A stretch of 64,000 bases of DNA from DASSUW01 sp963835525. Its GTDB lineage: Bacteria; Actinomycetota; Thermoleophilia; Solirubrobacterales; Solirubrobacteraceae. The notes beneath the pieces are model-generated. The model made no database searches and was not told where the DNA came from. It worked only from the letters and a program-made list of their open reading frames with translations. Location: assembly GCA_963835525.1 (NCBI GenBank), contig CAWIFM010000004.1, forward strand, positions 248,001 to 312,000. The letters run 5' to 3'. The first letter of the stretch is position 1; each line of letters begins with the position of its first letter. A program made the position numbers and the translations under genes. Positions 24,327 through 32,785 of this stretch are shown here, piece by piece.

Positions 24327-24905
24327 TCAGCGGACGCGCTCGAAGGAGGGCGGGACCTCGCCGGCCGGCACGAGCGTGCCGTCCTTCCAGTGGAAGGTGA
24401 CCTTGACGCGCTCGCCCTTCGGGCAGCAGGCCTGGTCGGTCGCCCCGAAGAGCCGGTAGGTCAGCGTGACGCCGTTCTCGCGCGCGGCGCTGACCCGCAC
24501 CGAGGCGCTGGCCGTCGCGTCGTCGTTGCCGACGAAGCGGCGCTTGACGAAGAAGAAGGCGCGCTCGGCGCCGCTCTCGTCGCGGCCGATCAGCACGCGC
24601 AGGGTGTGCTCCGGGTGCCAGTCGGCGACCTTCACCGGCCTGAAGCCCTGTTCGTCGAGCGTCGTCACCGCGGCCCGGCGGGCGGCCTTCTGGGCCGGGG
24701 TCATGCCGAGCTTGGCGGCGTTCTCCTCGACGGGCGACGGTGTCGGGGGAGGCGTCGCCGCCTGCTCCTCTGGTTTCGGGATCACCATCTGCGCGATCAC
24801 GACCCCGGTGCCGAGCAGGACGGCGGTGGCGAGCACGCCGAGGATGCGGGAAGGCCATCGGCGCCGGCGGGGTGCCGGCGGATACCGCATCGCATGTGCC
24901 GCCAT
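24327..24905 (-). CDS. LppP/LprE-like anchored protein
   Basis: 192 residues. A basic N-terminus (RYPPAPRRRRWPSRI) and one hydrophobic helix (LGVLATAVLLGTGVVIAQMV), a Pro-rich linker, then a compact domain: LRVLIGRDESGAERAFFFVK, RRFVGNDDATASASVRV, TLTYRLFGATDQACCPKG. This resembles the actinobacterial LppP/LprE family (extracytoplasmic, function unknown), but here the anchor is a helix, not a lipobox. The start MAAHAMRYPP (24905) or MRYPP (24890) is uncertain. Confidence 0.6.
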   Translation of the reverse strand: MAAHAMRYPPAPRRRRWPSRILGVLATAVLLGTGVVIAQMVIPKPEEQAATPPPTPSPVEENAAKLGMTPAQKAARRAAVTTLDEQGFRPVKVADWHPEHTLRVLIGRDESGAERAFFFVKRRFVGNDDATASASVRVSAARENGVTLTYRLFGATDQACCPKGERVKVTFHWKDGTLVPAGEVPPSFERVR

Positions 24906-24949
24906 CGCCCGGCGAGCATGCTGGCGCGCCCCGGCGAAGTCAAGAAACC

Positions 24950-26200
24950 CTAGGCGAACGTCTGAATGACCAGAAATCCGTTCAGGGCGATGATCAGCGC
25001 CGCCACGACGGACGCGAGGGCCGTGGTGAGCGGCCGGTTGACCAGCGCGCCCATGATCGAGCGGCGGCGCGTGAGCAGCACCAGCGGCACCAGTGCGAAC
25101 GGGATGCCGAACGAGAGCACGACCTGCGAGATCACCAGCGAGCGCGACGGGTCGAGCCCGATGCCGAGCACGACGAGCGCGGGCGCCATCGTGATCAGGC
25201 GCCGCAGGACGAGCGGGATCGTCCGGTTGATGAAGCCCTGCATGACCACCTGCCCGGCGTAGGTGCCGACGCTCGAGGCCGCGAAGCCGGAGGCCAGCAG
25301 GGCGAGCGCGAAGGCCAGCGCGGCGCCCGGGCCGAGCAGCTCCCCGAAGCCCGCGTGCGCTCCCTCGATCGTGTCGATGCCGGTGCCCTGGAACAGCGAG
25401 GCGGCGATCACCAGCATCGCCATGTTGATCACGCCGGCGACGCCCATGGCGATGAACACGTCCACGCGCTGCATCGACATCAGCCGCCCGCGGTCGACGC
25501 CGTCCGCGACGCGCCGCTGGGTGAGCGCCGAGTGCAGGTAGATCACGTGCGGCATCACGGTGGCGCCGAGGATGCCGGTGGCCAGCAGCAGCGAGTCGGT
25601 GCCGGCGAAGCCCGGGATGAAGCCGCTCGCGATGCCGGCGGCGTCGTGCGGCACGAGCAGCGCGTCGACCACGAAGCCGAGCAGGATCACGCCGAGCATG
25701 CCGGCGATGACGATCTCGAACCGCCGGTACCCGCGCGTCTGCAGGGCGAGCAGCGCGAACGCCACCACCGCGGTGACAAGGCCGGCGGGCAGCAGCGGCA
25801 GCCCGAAGAGCAGGTTGAGCGCGATCGCCGCGCCGACGAACTCGGCCAGGTCGGTTGCCATCGCGATCACCTCGGCCTGGACCCACAGGCCCCACGTCAC
25901 CGGCCTCGGAAAGCTCTCGCGCGCCAGCTCCGGCAGGCTCCGGCCCGTCGCGATGCCGACCTTGGCCGACAGGAACTGGATCAGCATCGCCATCAGGTTC
26001 GCGGCGAGGATCACCCACAGCAGCAGGTAGCCGAACTGGGCGCCGCCGGCGATGTTCGTCGCGAAGTTGCCGGGGTCCACGTACGCGATCGCCGCCACGA
26101 ACGCCGGCCCGAGGAACGGCAGCGCCGCCCGGAAGCGGCCGCGCGCACGCCCCCGCGCGATCAGCGCGGGAGCCGCTACGGTTGCCTCATGGGCGGCCAT
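24950..26200 (-). CDS. mntH: NRAMP-family Mn2+/Fe2+ proton symporter
   Basis: 416 residues with 11 membrane helices. The TM1 metal site AYVDPGNFATNIAGG (~40-54) and TM6 site GATVMPHVIYLHSAL (~215) are both intact, so this is a working MntH/NRAMP importer. The promoter is very clear: TTGAAA (26235-26230), a 16-base spacer and CATAAT (26213-26208), 7 bases before the ATG (leaderless). It overlaps a DtxR/MntR-type operator, so manganese (or iron) repression is expected. Confidence 0.95.
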   Translation of the reverse strand: MAAHEATVAAPALIARGRARGRFRAALPFLGPAFVAAIAYVDPGNFATNIAGGAQFGYLLLWVILAANLMAMLIQFLSAKVGIATGRSLPELARESFPRPVTWGLWVQAEVIAMATDLAEFVGAAIALNLLFGLPLLPAGLVTAVVAFALLALQTRGYRRFEIVIAGMLGVILLGFVVDALLVPHDAAGIASGFIPGFAGTDSLLLATGILGATVMPHVIYLHSALTQRRVADGVDRGRLMSMQRVDVFIAMGVAGVINMAMLVIAASLFQGTGIDTIEGAHAGFGELLGPGAALAFALALLASGFAASSVGTYAGQVVMQGFINRTIPLVLRRLITMAPALVVLGIGLDPSRSLVISQVVLSFGIPFALVPLVLLTRRRSIMGALVNRPLTTALASVVAALIIALNGFLVIQTFA

Positions 26201-26207
26201 ACAGTGA

Positions 26208-26235
26208 ATTATGGCATGCCTAAACTTGTTTTCAA
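26208..26235 (-). promoter_or_regulatory. mntH promoter with DtxR/MntR-type operator
   Basis: -35 TTGAAA and -10 CATAAT, 16-base spacing. The near-palindrome TTATGGCATGCCTAAA (26209-26224) covers the -10 and reads TTTAGG-CATG-CCATAA on the other strand. The half-sites and 4-base centre match the two efeO operators (30436-30451, 30471-30486). Confidence 0.7.
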
Positions 26236-26306
26236 CGCGAAGATGGGGGTCTGACCCCTTTACTTAGGGTTGCTTGAGGGTTGGCGCCGTACGCTCATCG
26301 CCGCTG

Positions 26307-27009
26307 ATGGCCCGTAGCCTCCAACTCGGCCTCGTCGTCGTGCTCGCCACCGTCATGGTCGTGGGCGCCATCGTGGTGTCCGGCAACGGCGCCGACGACG
26401 AGACGCCGGTGGCGCCCAGCGACGGCCGGTTCCACGCCCGCCGAGGACGTCGCGGCGCTCTACGAGGGCATCCCGCAGAAGGGCATGCGGCTCGGGAAGG
26501 CTGACGTGACGCTCGTGGAGATCGCCGACCTGCAGTGCCCGTTCTGCGCCCAGTACTCGGTCACGGCGCTGCCCACGATCGTCCAGGACTACGTGCGCAC
26601 CGGCAAGGTCGCGTACGAGCTGCGGCTGCGCAGCTTCCTCGGGCGCGACTCGGTGCGTGCGGCGGGCGCCGCGGCGGAGGCGGCGCGCGAGAACCTGATG
26701 TTCCAGTTCGCCGACCACTTCTACCGCAACCAGGGGCCGGAGAACAGCGACTACGCGGACGCCGGCTTCATGCGCGAGATCGCCGGCCAGGTCGAGGGCC
26801 TGGACGTGGACCGCGTTGTGGCGGCGGCCGACGACCCGCTCAGCTACCCCGCCGTCGAGCGCAACGAGATGTTCGCGCGGAAGATCGGCTCGACCGGCAC
26901 GCCCGACTTCTACCTGCGCCGGAACGGAGAGCTGACGCCGCTCGACGTGCAGGGCACCGCGCCCGAGGACTACGCCGCGGCTCTGGATGCCGCGCTAGCG
27001 AGTGGCTGA
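26307..27009 (+). pseudogene. DsbA-family thioredoxin-fold oxidoreductase, one frameshift
   Basis: An anchor helix (LQLGLVVVLATVMVVGAIVV) follows ATG 26307. The frame changes near 26430-26434; removing one base joins PSDGRF to TPAEDVAALYEGIPQKG, giving a 233-residue protein. The thioredoxin-like domain has the active site LQCPFCAQYS, the FLGRDSVRAAGAA helical insert, and the cis-Pro loop GSTGTPDFYL. This is the DsbA/DSBA-like group that makes or repairs extracytoplasmic disulfides. A single-base assembly error is likely. The end overlaps the convergent efeU gene by 15 bases. Confidence 0.8.
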
Positions 27010-29340
27010 CGAGCGCGCCGGCTGCGGTGCGTCGGCGGCGGGGGGCGCAGCCTCCGCGCGGCGGCGAGCCCGTCGCCCCGGCCGCTTGACCTTCACTTCC
27101 TTCGCCACGAAGTAGGAGCCGATCACGAACACGGCGGCGACGACCTGCGCCCCGATCGTCTCCCACGTCGGGTAGACGCCGAACCACACGCCGAGCCAGT
27201 ACGGCGGCTCGGCGCCGATTGGGCTGATCGGCAGCCAGCTGACGCCCTGCATCGTGCGCGCGGTCTGCCCGACCATCACCACCAGCACGAAGCCGATCAT
27301 CACCCCCGTCACGACCAGCATCCGCTTGTAGGGCAGCTTGCGCTGGAGCAGGAAGGTGACCGCGCCGACCGCGAACGTGAGCGCGAGGCCGAGCGCCGCG
27401 CCCTCGACCACCGTGGCCGTGCCGGCGCTCACCTGGAGCGCCTGTAGGAAGAGCACCGTCTCGAAGCCCTCGCGATAGACGCTCGTGAGCCCGAGCAGCA
27501 CGAAGCCGACGACCTGGGCCGAAAGGAAGCCCGTGCGGTCGATCTTCTCGAGCGTCTTGCGCCTGCGGTGGAAGCGCCCGATCCACTCGCTCCAGTAGAC
27601 GCGGTGGAAGAACCAGTTGGTGACCAGTAAGAGCACCGCGATGGCGACGATGCCGGTGATCGCCTCCAGCTTCTCGCCGGAGGTGGCGAGCGACTCGATC
27701 AGCGTGCTCGCGATCACCCAGGTGAGGATCGAGGCGAGCAGGCCGAGCAGCGCGCCGACCATCACCGGCCGTCGCAGCCGCCGGCGCACGCCGACGAACG
27801 AGGCGGTGATGGCGGCCAGGATGAGCACCGCCTCGAGGCCCTCGCGGAAGACGAGGATCGCCGAGTTGGTCACGACGGTGGCGCTGCTCGCGCTGTCGCC
27901 CAGTGTCGCGGCGGCGTCCGCGAGCTGCTCGTCGAGCGCGAGCCGTGCCTGGCGCAGCTCGCGCCGCGGCGCCCGGTCGGCGATCAGCTTCGCCAGGCCG
28001 GGCCGGCCGGACGCCCCGAACCAGATCGCGCCCTCGATCTCGAGCGCCAGGCCCGGGTCGAACGCCTTGAGTCGCCGCTCGGGCCCGAACTCGAAGAACG
28101 CGTACGCCTCGAGCCGCGCCTGCTCGGCCTGGCGGTACTGGCCGGCGCCGGCCGCCGCCTCCATGCGGTCGAGCGTGAGCGCGATCAGGTCGTAGTCGGA
28201 CTCGTCGGTGCCCTCCTTCCACGGCTCCGGCATCGATGCGTTCAGAGCGTCCTCGACGCGCTTGGTCTCGGCCTCGACCTCGTCGGCCGGCGGCACGCCC
28301 TCGCGCTGCTCGGCGGCGACGCCGACCAGCCGGCCGAGCCGATCGAGCCCGTCGGCGGCCGTCTGGGTGCGCGCGGCGTCACGCTTGGCGAGCTGGTCGC
28401 GCAGGTCGGCGAAAGCGGCGACCGCGCCGGTGCGGAAGGCGACCGCCTCCTGGATCTCGAAGTCGAGCGTCACCGTGGTGTCGCTGACCCCGCGGTCGTA
28501 CTCGACCGGCACGAGCGCGAGGAAGCGCAGGAGCTGCTGGGCGCGGCGGGCTGCCTCGTCGGGCGTGAACGGCGCCGCGGTGAAGCCCTCGAGCGCCTCG
28601 GCCGCGCTGGCGGTGTCCCTGGCCTCGAAGGCGGCGCGCGCCTGCTCGGTGGCCGCCGCGCCGCGGTCCTCCTCGTAGCGGGCGGCGAGGATCTCGAAGT
28701 AGCCCGCGGCCTGGGCGGCCGCCTCCGCCTGGCGCTCGGGGAGGTCGGAGTCGGCGCCGCGGGCGGCGTCGTCGAGCAGCTCGCGCAGGCGCGCCTGGTA
28801 GGCGTCGAGCAGGTCCTTCTCGACCGCCTCGTGCGCGCGCGGCGCGTCGAGCTTGCCGGCCTCGAGCCGCCGGACGGCGATCGTCGCGTCGGCGCCCGGA
28901 CGTGTGAAGCGCGTCGCGGTGCGGAACTCGCGCAGCAGCAGCCAGCCGCGCGCGGTCGCCGCGTCGCCGCGCTCGACCGCGTCCATCGTGGCGGCGAACG
29001 ACCCGCGCAGGATCGCGGCGCGCGCGGCGCCGCGCGCCGCGGCGAGCCGGACGCGGTCACCCCGCCGCGCCGCGGTCGCCGCCTCGCGCAGGGCCTGGCC
29101 GACCGCGGCGTCCGCCTCGCGGTCGGCGGCCCGGATCCCCGCGCGGAGCTCGCCGCGATACGCGTCCCGCGCCCGGTCGACCTGGCGCCCGGCCGTCGCC
29201 TCCGAGCCCAGGATCAGCTCCGCCTGGGCGTCGAACAGGGCGTCGCGCACCGTCGTCGCATCGCGCCACGGCTCCGCGGCGCCCGCCGTGGCGGGCGCCA
29301 GCGCGAGGGCGAGGACGACGAGCGCGAGCGCCTTTGCCAC
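26995..29340 (-). CDS. FTR1/EfeU-family iron permease with long N-terminal domain
   Basis: 781 residues from GTG 29340. Signal sequence (LALVVLALALAPATAGAAE), then about 450 residues of helical extracytoplasmic domain made of Ala/Glu/Arg-rich helices, then the FTR1 membrane part. The two iron-site motifs are intact: FREGLEAVLIL (~498) and YREGFETVLFLQAL (~623). EfeU proteins usually lack so long an N-terminus; this one resembles the FTR1 variants with a fused extracytoplasmic domain. It follows efeO directly (stop and start share one base) and is under the iron-type operators upstream of efeO. No EfeB peroxidase gene is present. Confidence 0.88.
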   Translation of the reverse strand: MAKALALVVLALALAPATAGAAEPWRDATTVRDALFDAQAELILGSEATAGRQVDRARDAYRGELRAGIRAADREADAAVGQALREAATAARRGDRVRLAAARGAARAAILRGSFAATMDAVERGDAATARGWLLLREFRTATRFTRPGADATIAVRRLEAGKLDAPRAHEAVEKDLLDAYQARLRELLDDAARGADSDLPERQAEAAAQAAGYFEILAARYEEDRGAAATEQARAAFEARDTASAAEALEGFTAAPFTPDEAARRAQQLLRFLALVPVEYDRGVSDTTVTLDFEIQEAVAFRTGAVAAFADLRDQLAKRDAARTQTAADGLDRLGRLVGVAAEQREGVPPADEVEAETKRVEDALNASMPEPWKEGTDESDYDLIALTLDRMEAAAGAGQYRQAEQARLEAYAFFEFGPERRLKAFDPGLALEIEGAIWFGASGRPGLAKLIADRAPRRELRQARLALDEQLADAAATLGDSASSATVVTNSAILVFREGLEAVLILAAITASFVGVRRRLRRPVMVGALLGLLASILTWVIASTLIESLATSGEKLEAITGIVAIAVLLLVTNWFFHRVYWSEWIGRFHRRRKTLEKIDRTGFLSAQVVGFVLLGLTSVYREGFETVLFLQALQVSAGTATVVEGAALGLALTFAVGAVTFLLQRKLPYKRMLVVTGVMIGFVLVVMVGQTARTMQGVSWLPISPIGAEPPYWLGVWFGVYPTWETIGAQVVAAVFVIGSYFVAKEVKVKRPGRRARRRAEAAPPAADAPQPARSSATR

Positions 29341-30419
29341 TACGTCTCCAGCGTGATGCCGAGGCTGCCGGCGGCCTGGGTGATCTGGCCGGCGATCGCT
29401 TCCGCGCGGTCCTGCGCCTCGGAGCCGAGCGTGTCGACCTCGGCGGCGGTGAACTTGCGCCCGCCGGCCTCCTCGTCACGCAGGCCGGCCGCGAACTCCT
29501 CGAGCTCCTTGAGCTCGGCGCCGGTCTGCTCGGCCTGCTCCGGGTTGTCGGCGGCGATCGTCGGCTCGACGTTGTCGTAGACGAGCACGAGCCCGCCGAG
29601 GATGTCGGCGATGTCCTGCAGGCGCGAGGCGGCGACGAACGCGGTCTCCTCGGCCTTGTCGCCGGCCACGAAGCGCGAGGCCTTCCACGCCGCGAAGTAC
29701 TCGGACATCGTCGGCGTCATCACCACGAGGGCGGTGAAGGCGTCCTCCGGCGTCGGCTCCCACGCCTCACCGGCGACGTCGAGCTCCTTCGCCTGCGCCG
29801 CGAAGTCGCGCGTGGCTGCGATCAGGAAGTCCGCGTCGGGCAGCGCCTCGCCGAACTGGACCTTGCCGTCGCCGTCGAGATCGGGCTCGACGCCCTTGGC
29901 GGCGAACTGCTCCTCAGTCCCCCACAGCGACGTCTCGGTCAGGAACATGAAGTTGCCCGGCTGCTCGTAGGCCTTCCCGGCCGGCGTCTTGATCGTGAAC
30001 GGCACCGCGTTCTCGGGGTCGGACTTGTCGGCGCCGGCGTCGATGATCACGTCGAAGTCGGCCAGCGACGGCACGCCGGCGACCACGCCCTCCATCTCCT
30101 CATAGGCCGGGTTGGCCTCCTGGAAGGTGGCCTGCATCTTCTCGATCAGCCCGGCCACCTCCTCGCGGTTGTCCGCGAGCAGCTGCTCGTAGTCGAAGCC
30201 GGCCTCCTCGGCGAGCGCGTGATAGGCCTCGGCGTCGGCGGCCAGCGTCGCCGTGAGCTCCTCCAGCGAGGCCGTGTGGGTCTGCAGGTAGTCCTTGATG
30301 GCGCCCAGGTCGGCCTGCTCCGCCGCCGGCGTCTCCTCGGCGGCCGGCTCCGGCTCGTCGTCGCCGCATCCGGCGACGGCGGCCACGGCGACCAGCGCAG
30401 CCAGCAGCTTCAGTCTCAT
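29340..30419 (-). CDS. EfeO/imelysin-like lipoprotein
   Basis: 359 residues with a lipobox (LVAVAAVAGCGDD) and an acidic Ala/Glu-rich linker. The mature domain is helical with YHALAEEAGFDYEQLLAD, a middle section containing an EF-hand-like DLDGDGKVQFGEAL (~185) and DAFTALVVMTPTMSEYF. EfeO/imelysin-type proteins capture iron for the EfeU permease. The assignment rests on gene context (directly before efeU) and the helical style; the classic M75 HxxE motif was not found. A strong Shine-Dalgarno (GGAGGAAGG) precedes the ATG, and the promoter (TAATAT, 30474-30469) sits in a DtxR-type operator. Confidence 0.7.
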   Translation of the reverse strand: MRLKLLAALVAVAAVAGCGDDEPEPAAEETPAAEQADLGAIKDYLQTHTASLEELTATLAADAEAYHALAEEAGFDYEQLLADNREEVAGLIEKMQATFQEANPAYEEMEGVVAGVPSLADFDVIIDAGADKSDPENAVPFTIKTPAGKAYEQPGNFMFLTETSLWGTEEQFAAKGVEPDLDGDGKVQFGEALPDADFLIAATRDFAAQAKELDVAGEAWEPTPEDAFTALVVMTPTMSEYFAAWKASRFVAGDKAEETAFVAASRLQDIADILGGLVLVYDNVEPTIAADNPEQAEQTGAELKELEEFAAGLRDEEAGGRKFTAAEVDTLGSEAQDRAEAIAGQITQAAGSLGITLET

Positions 30420-30435
30420 CGCGAATCCTTCCTCC

Positions 30436-30451
30436 GTTAGGGGTGCCTAAC
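30436..30451. promoter_or_regulatory. DtxR/IdeR-type operator 2 (efeO leader)
   Basis: GTTAGG-GGTG-CCTAAC: perfect 6-base inverted arms with a 4-base centre, matching the TTAGG...CCTAA half-sites of DtxR/IdeR boxes. It is between the -10 and the Shine-Dalgarno of efeO. Confidence 0.75.
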
Positions 30452-30468
30452 CCGACCTCGCGGGCAGG

Positions 30469-30486
30469 ATATTAGGACTCCCTAAC
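30469..30486 (-). promoter_or_regulatory. efeO -10 and DtxR/IdeR-type operator 1
   Basis: TAATAT (30474-30469) is a near-consensus -10. ATTAGG-ACTC-CCTAAC (30471-30486) overlaps it and the stop codon of the preceding znu permease gene. The two operators are 35 bp apart centre to centre. Iron-dependent repression is the simplest reading. Confidence 0.75.
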
Positions 30487-31269
30487 TGATGTCGAGCCGA
30501 GCAGCGACGCGAGGAAGATGGCGACGGCGGCGAGCGCGACCGAGGCGCCGGACGCCACGTCCAGGTGGTAGGAGGCGAAGAGCCCGAGGACGCCGGCCAG
30601 CCCGGCCAGCGCGGCCGCCAGGACGAGCGCGGCCGGCAGCCGCCGCACGAGGTTGAGGGCCGCCGCGGCCGGAGCCAGGATCAGCGCCACCACGAGCAGG
30701 TTGCCGAGGCCGCGCACCGCGGCCACCGTGCAGACGGCGAGCAGCACGAGCAGGATCAGCTCCCAGCGCGCCGGCCGCGCGCCGAGCGACGGGGCGGCCG
30801 CGCGGTCGAAGGCGCTCAGCGCGAGCCGCCGGTGGCCGAGCGCGAGCGCCACCGCCACGGCCCCGGCCAGCGCCGCCGCCTCCAGCAGGTCGCCTCCGGT
30901 CACGCCCAGCAGGTCGCCGAACAGCAGCTCGCCCAGCCGGGCGGGCACGTCGGGCGACAGCGCGAGCAGCGCGCCCAGGCCGAACAGCGAGGCGATCGCC
31001 ACGGCCACGCCGACATCGCCGCCGAGGCGCTCGTCACGGCCCGCCAGCGCGATCGCGGCGGCGGCGACCAGCACTCCGGCCGCCGCGCCGAGCAGCAGCG
31101 AAACGCCGGCCAGCGAGGCGATCACCAGGCCCGGCAGCATCGCGTGCGAGAGCGACTCCGCGGCGTAGCTCTGGCGGTAGAGCAGCACCCAGACGCCGAG
31201 CGGACCGCAGGCCACGGCGAGGATCAGCACCTCCGCGAGCGCTCGCTGCATGAACGGGCTGCTCAGCAT
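30472..31269 (-). CDS. znuB: Zinc ABC transporter permease (second)
   Basis: 265 residues of the ABC-3 family (ZnuB/MntB-like). Eight or nine hydrophobic helices: SYAAESLSHAMLPGLVIASL carries the conserved SLSHAxLPG of this family, and GLGNLLVVALILAPAAAALNL the GxLLVxALLxxPAA loop. It starts at ATG 31269, sharing one base with the ATPase stop. It is one of two permeases in the operon, so the channel is probably a heterodimer. Its stop codon is part of the efeO operator. Confidence 0.88.
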   Translation of the reverse strand: MLSSPFMQRALAEVLILAVACGPLGVWVLLYRQSYAAESLSHAMLPGLVIASLAGVSLLLGAAAGVLVAAAAIALAGRDERLGGDVGVAVAIASLFGLGALLALSPDVPARLGELLFGDLLGVTGGDLLEAAALAGAVAVALALGHRRLALSAFDRAAAPSLGARPARWELILLVLLAVCTVAAVRGLGNLLVVALILAPAAAALNLVRRLPAALVLAAALAGLAGVLGLFASYHLDVASGASVALAAVAIFLASLLGSTSVRES

Positions 31270-31997
31270 CAGTGCTCGTGGTGCTCGACCGCGATGGCCC
31301 GCCGCCCGCCCTCGAGCACGACCAGCTCGGGCCCGTAGGTCCGCAGGAGCACGTCGGTGGTGAGGACGCCGCCCGGCGGCCCGAACGCGATCTGCTCGCC
31401 GTTCAGGCAGACGACGCGGTCCCAGCGGCGCGCCTGCTCGACGTCGTGCGTGGCGACGAGCAGGATCCGGCCCTCGTCGCGCAGCTCTCCGAACACGGCC
31501 TCGATCCGCGCCGCGCTGGCCGCGTCGACCCCCGACAGCGGCTCGTCGAGCAGCAGCACTGGACTGTCCTGCAGCAGCGCCCGCGCGATCAGGACGCGCT
31601 GGCGCTGGCCGCCGGACAGCGAGCCGAACCGCTTGCGGGCGCGGTCGGCGAGACCGACGCGGTCGAGCGCCTCGCGGGCGGCGTCGCGGTCGGCGCGCGA
31701 GAGCGGACGCCATGCCGGCGTGCGGCCGTACGCGCCCATCAGCACGACGTCGATCGCGCTGACCGGGAAGTCGAGCCGCGTGCGGTCGGTCTGCGGCACA
31801 TAGGCCGGCCGGCCCTCGAGCTCGACCACGCCGCGGCGCACCGGCAGCTCGCCCAGCACGGCGCGGAAGAGCGTGGTCTTGCCGCCGCCGTTGGGGCCGA
31901 GGACGGCGGCGATCGTCCCCGGCTCGAGCGCGAAGTCGACGCCGGTCAGCACCTCGGCGCCCGGCGCGTAGCCGCCGCCCAGACCCGCGACCCTCAT
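31269..31997 (-). CDS. znuC: Zinc ABC transporter ATPase
   Basis: 242 residues. Walker A GPNGGGKTTLF (~36), YVPQTDRTRLDFP (~72, typical of ABC-3 metal importers), signature SLSGGQRQRV (~128), Walker B PVLLLDEPLSGVDA (~148), switch His ATHDV (~183). The C-terminus has His (VEHHEH), perhaps metal-binding. Start at the internal ATG 31997; the first 30 codons overlap nothing upstream except 4 bases of permease 1. Confidence 0.92.
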   Translation of the reverse strand: MRVAGLGGGYAPGAEVLTGVDFALEPGTIAAVLGPNGGGKTTLFRAVLGELPVRRGVVELEGRPAYVPQTDRTRLDFPVSAIDVVLMGAYGRTPAWRPLSRADRDAAREALDRVGLADRARKRFGSLSGGQRQRVLIARALLQDSPVLLLDEPLSGVDAASAARIEAVFGELRDEGRILLVATHDVEQARRWDRVVCLNGEQIAFGPPGGVLTTDVLLRTYGPELVVLEGGRRAIAVEHHEH

Positions 31998-32785
31998 CGC
32001 AGCACCGCCACCAGCGCGAACACGGCACCGCCAAGCACGGCGGTGGCCGGTCCGGGGCCGACGTTGAGCTCGTAGGCGAGCCACAGGCCGGCGGCGCCCT
32101 CGACGGCGGCCACCAGCGCCGTCCCGGCCTGCAGCGTGCCCACGCTGGGCGCGACGAGCCGCACGGTCGCGGCCGGGATGACGAGCACGGCGGTCACCAG
32201 CAGCGCGCCGACCGCGTCCAGCGCCACGATCGCGGCTGCGGTCACGGCCGCGAGCAGCAGCGCGTCGGCGACCGCCGGGCGGACGCCGAGCGCCCGCGCC
32301 GTCCCGGGGTCGAAGCCCTGGGCGAGCCACGACCGCCGGACGAAGGCCTCGAGCAGCACGACCGCCGCCGCCACGGCGGCCGTGAGCCACAGGTCGCGGT
32401 CGCTGATCCCGATCAGGCTCCCGAACAGCAGCCGGTCGACGCCCGCGCCGGTCTCGTAGACGTCGGAGGCGAGCACGACCCCGAGCGCGAGCGCTCCGAC
32501 GAGCACCAGCCCGGTCGCCGCGTCGGTGGCCACGCGCCGCCGCCGCAGCCCCTCCACCCCACCCGCGTAGACGAGCGAGGCGGCCAGCGCGGTCAGCTGC
32601 GGGGCCACGCCCGCCGGCCCGGCGATGACCAGGCCCGGGAACGCGGCGGTGCCGACGCCGTGGGTGAAGAAGGCGAGCCGGCGCAGGACGATCCACGAGC
32701 CGAGCACGCCGGCCAGCGCGGCCAGCAGCAGGCTCTCGACCAGCGCGCGCTGCATGAACGGCGCCTCAAAGGCCTCGAACATCAC
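31994..32785 (-). CDS. znuB: Zinc ABC transporter permease (first)
   Basis: 263 residues, ABC-3 family. LAFFTHGVGTAAFPGLVIAG corresponds to the family SLSHA segment and VGALLVTAVLVIPAATVRL to the conserved EAA-like loop. It overlaps znuA upstream by 20 bases and znuC downstream by 4, so all four genes are coupled. Both permeases share the N-terminal PFMQRAL segment, so they arose by duplication. Confidence 0.88.
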   Translation of the reverse strand: MMFEAFEAPFMQRALVESLLLAALAGVLGSWIVLRRLAFFTHGVGTAAFPGLVIAGPAGVAPQLTALAASLVYAGGVEGLRRRRVATDAATGLVLVGALALGVVLASDVYETGAGVDRLLFGSLIGISDRDLWLTAAVAAAVVLLEAFVRRSWLAQGFDPGTARALGVRPAVADALLLAAVTAAAIVALDAVGALLVTAVLVIPAATVRLVAPSVGTLQAGTALVAAVEGAAGLWLAYELNVGPGPATAVLGGAVFALVAVLR

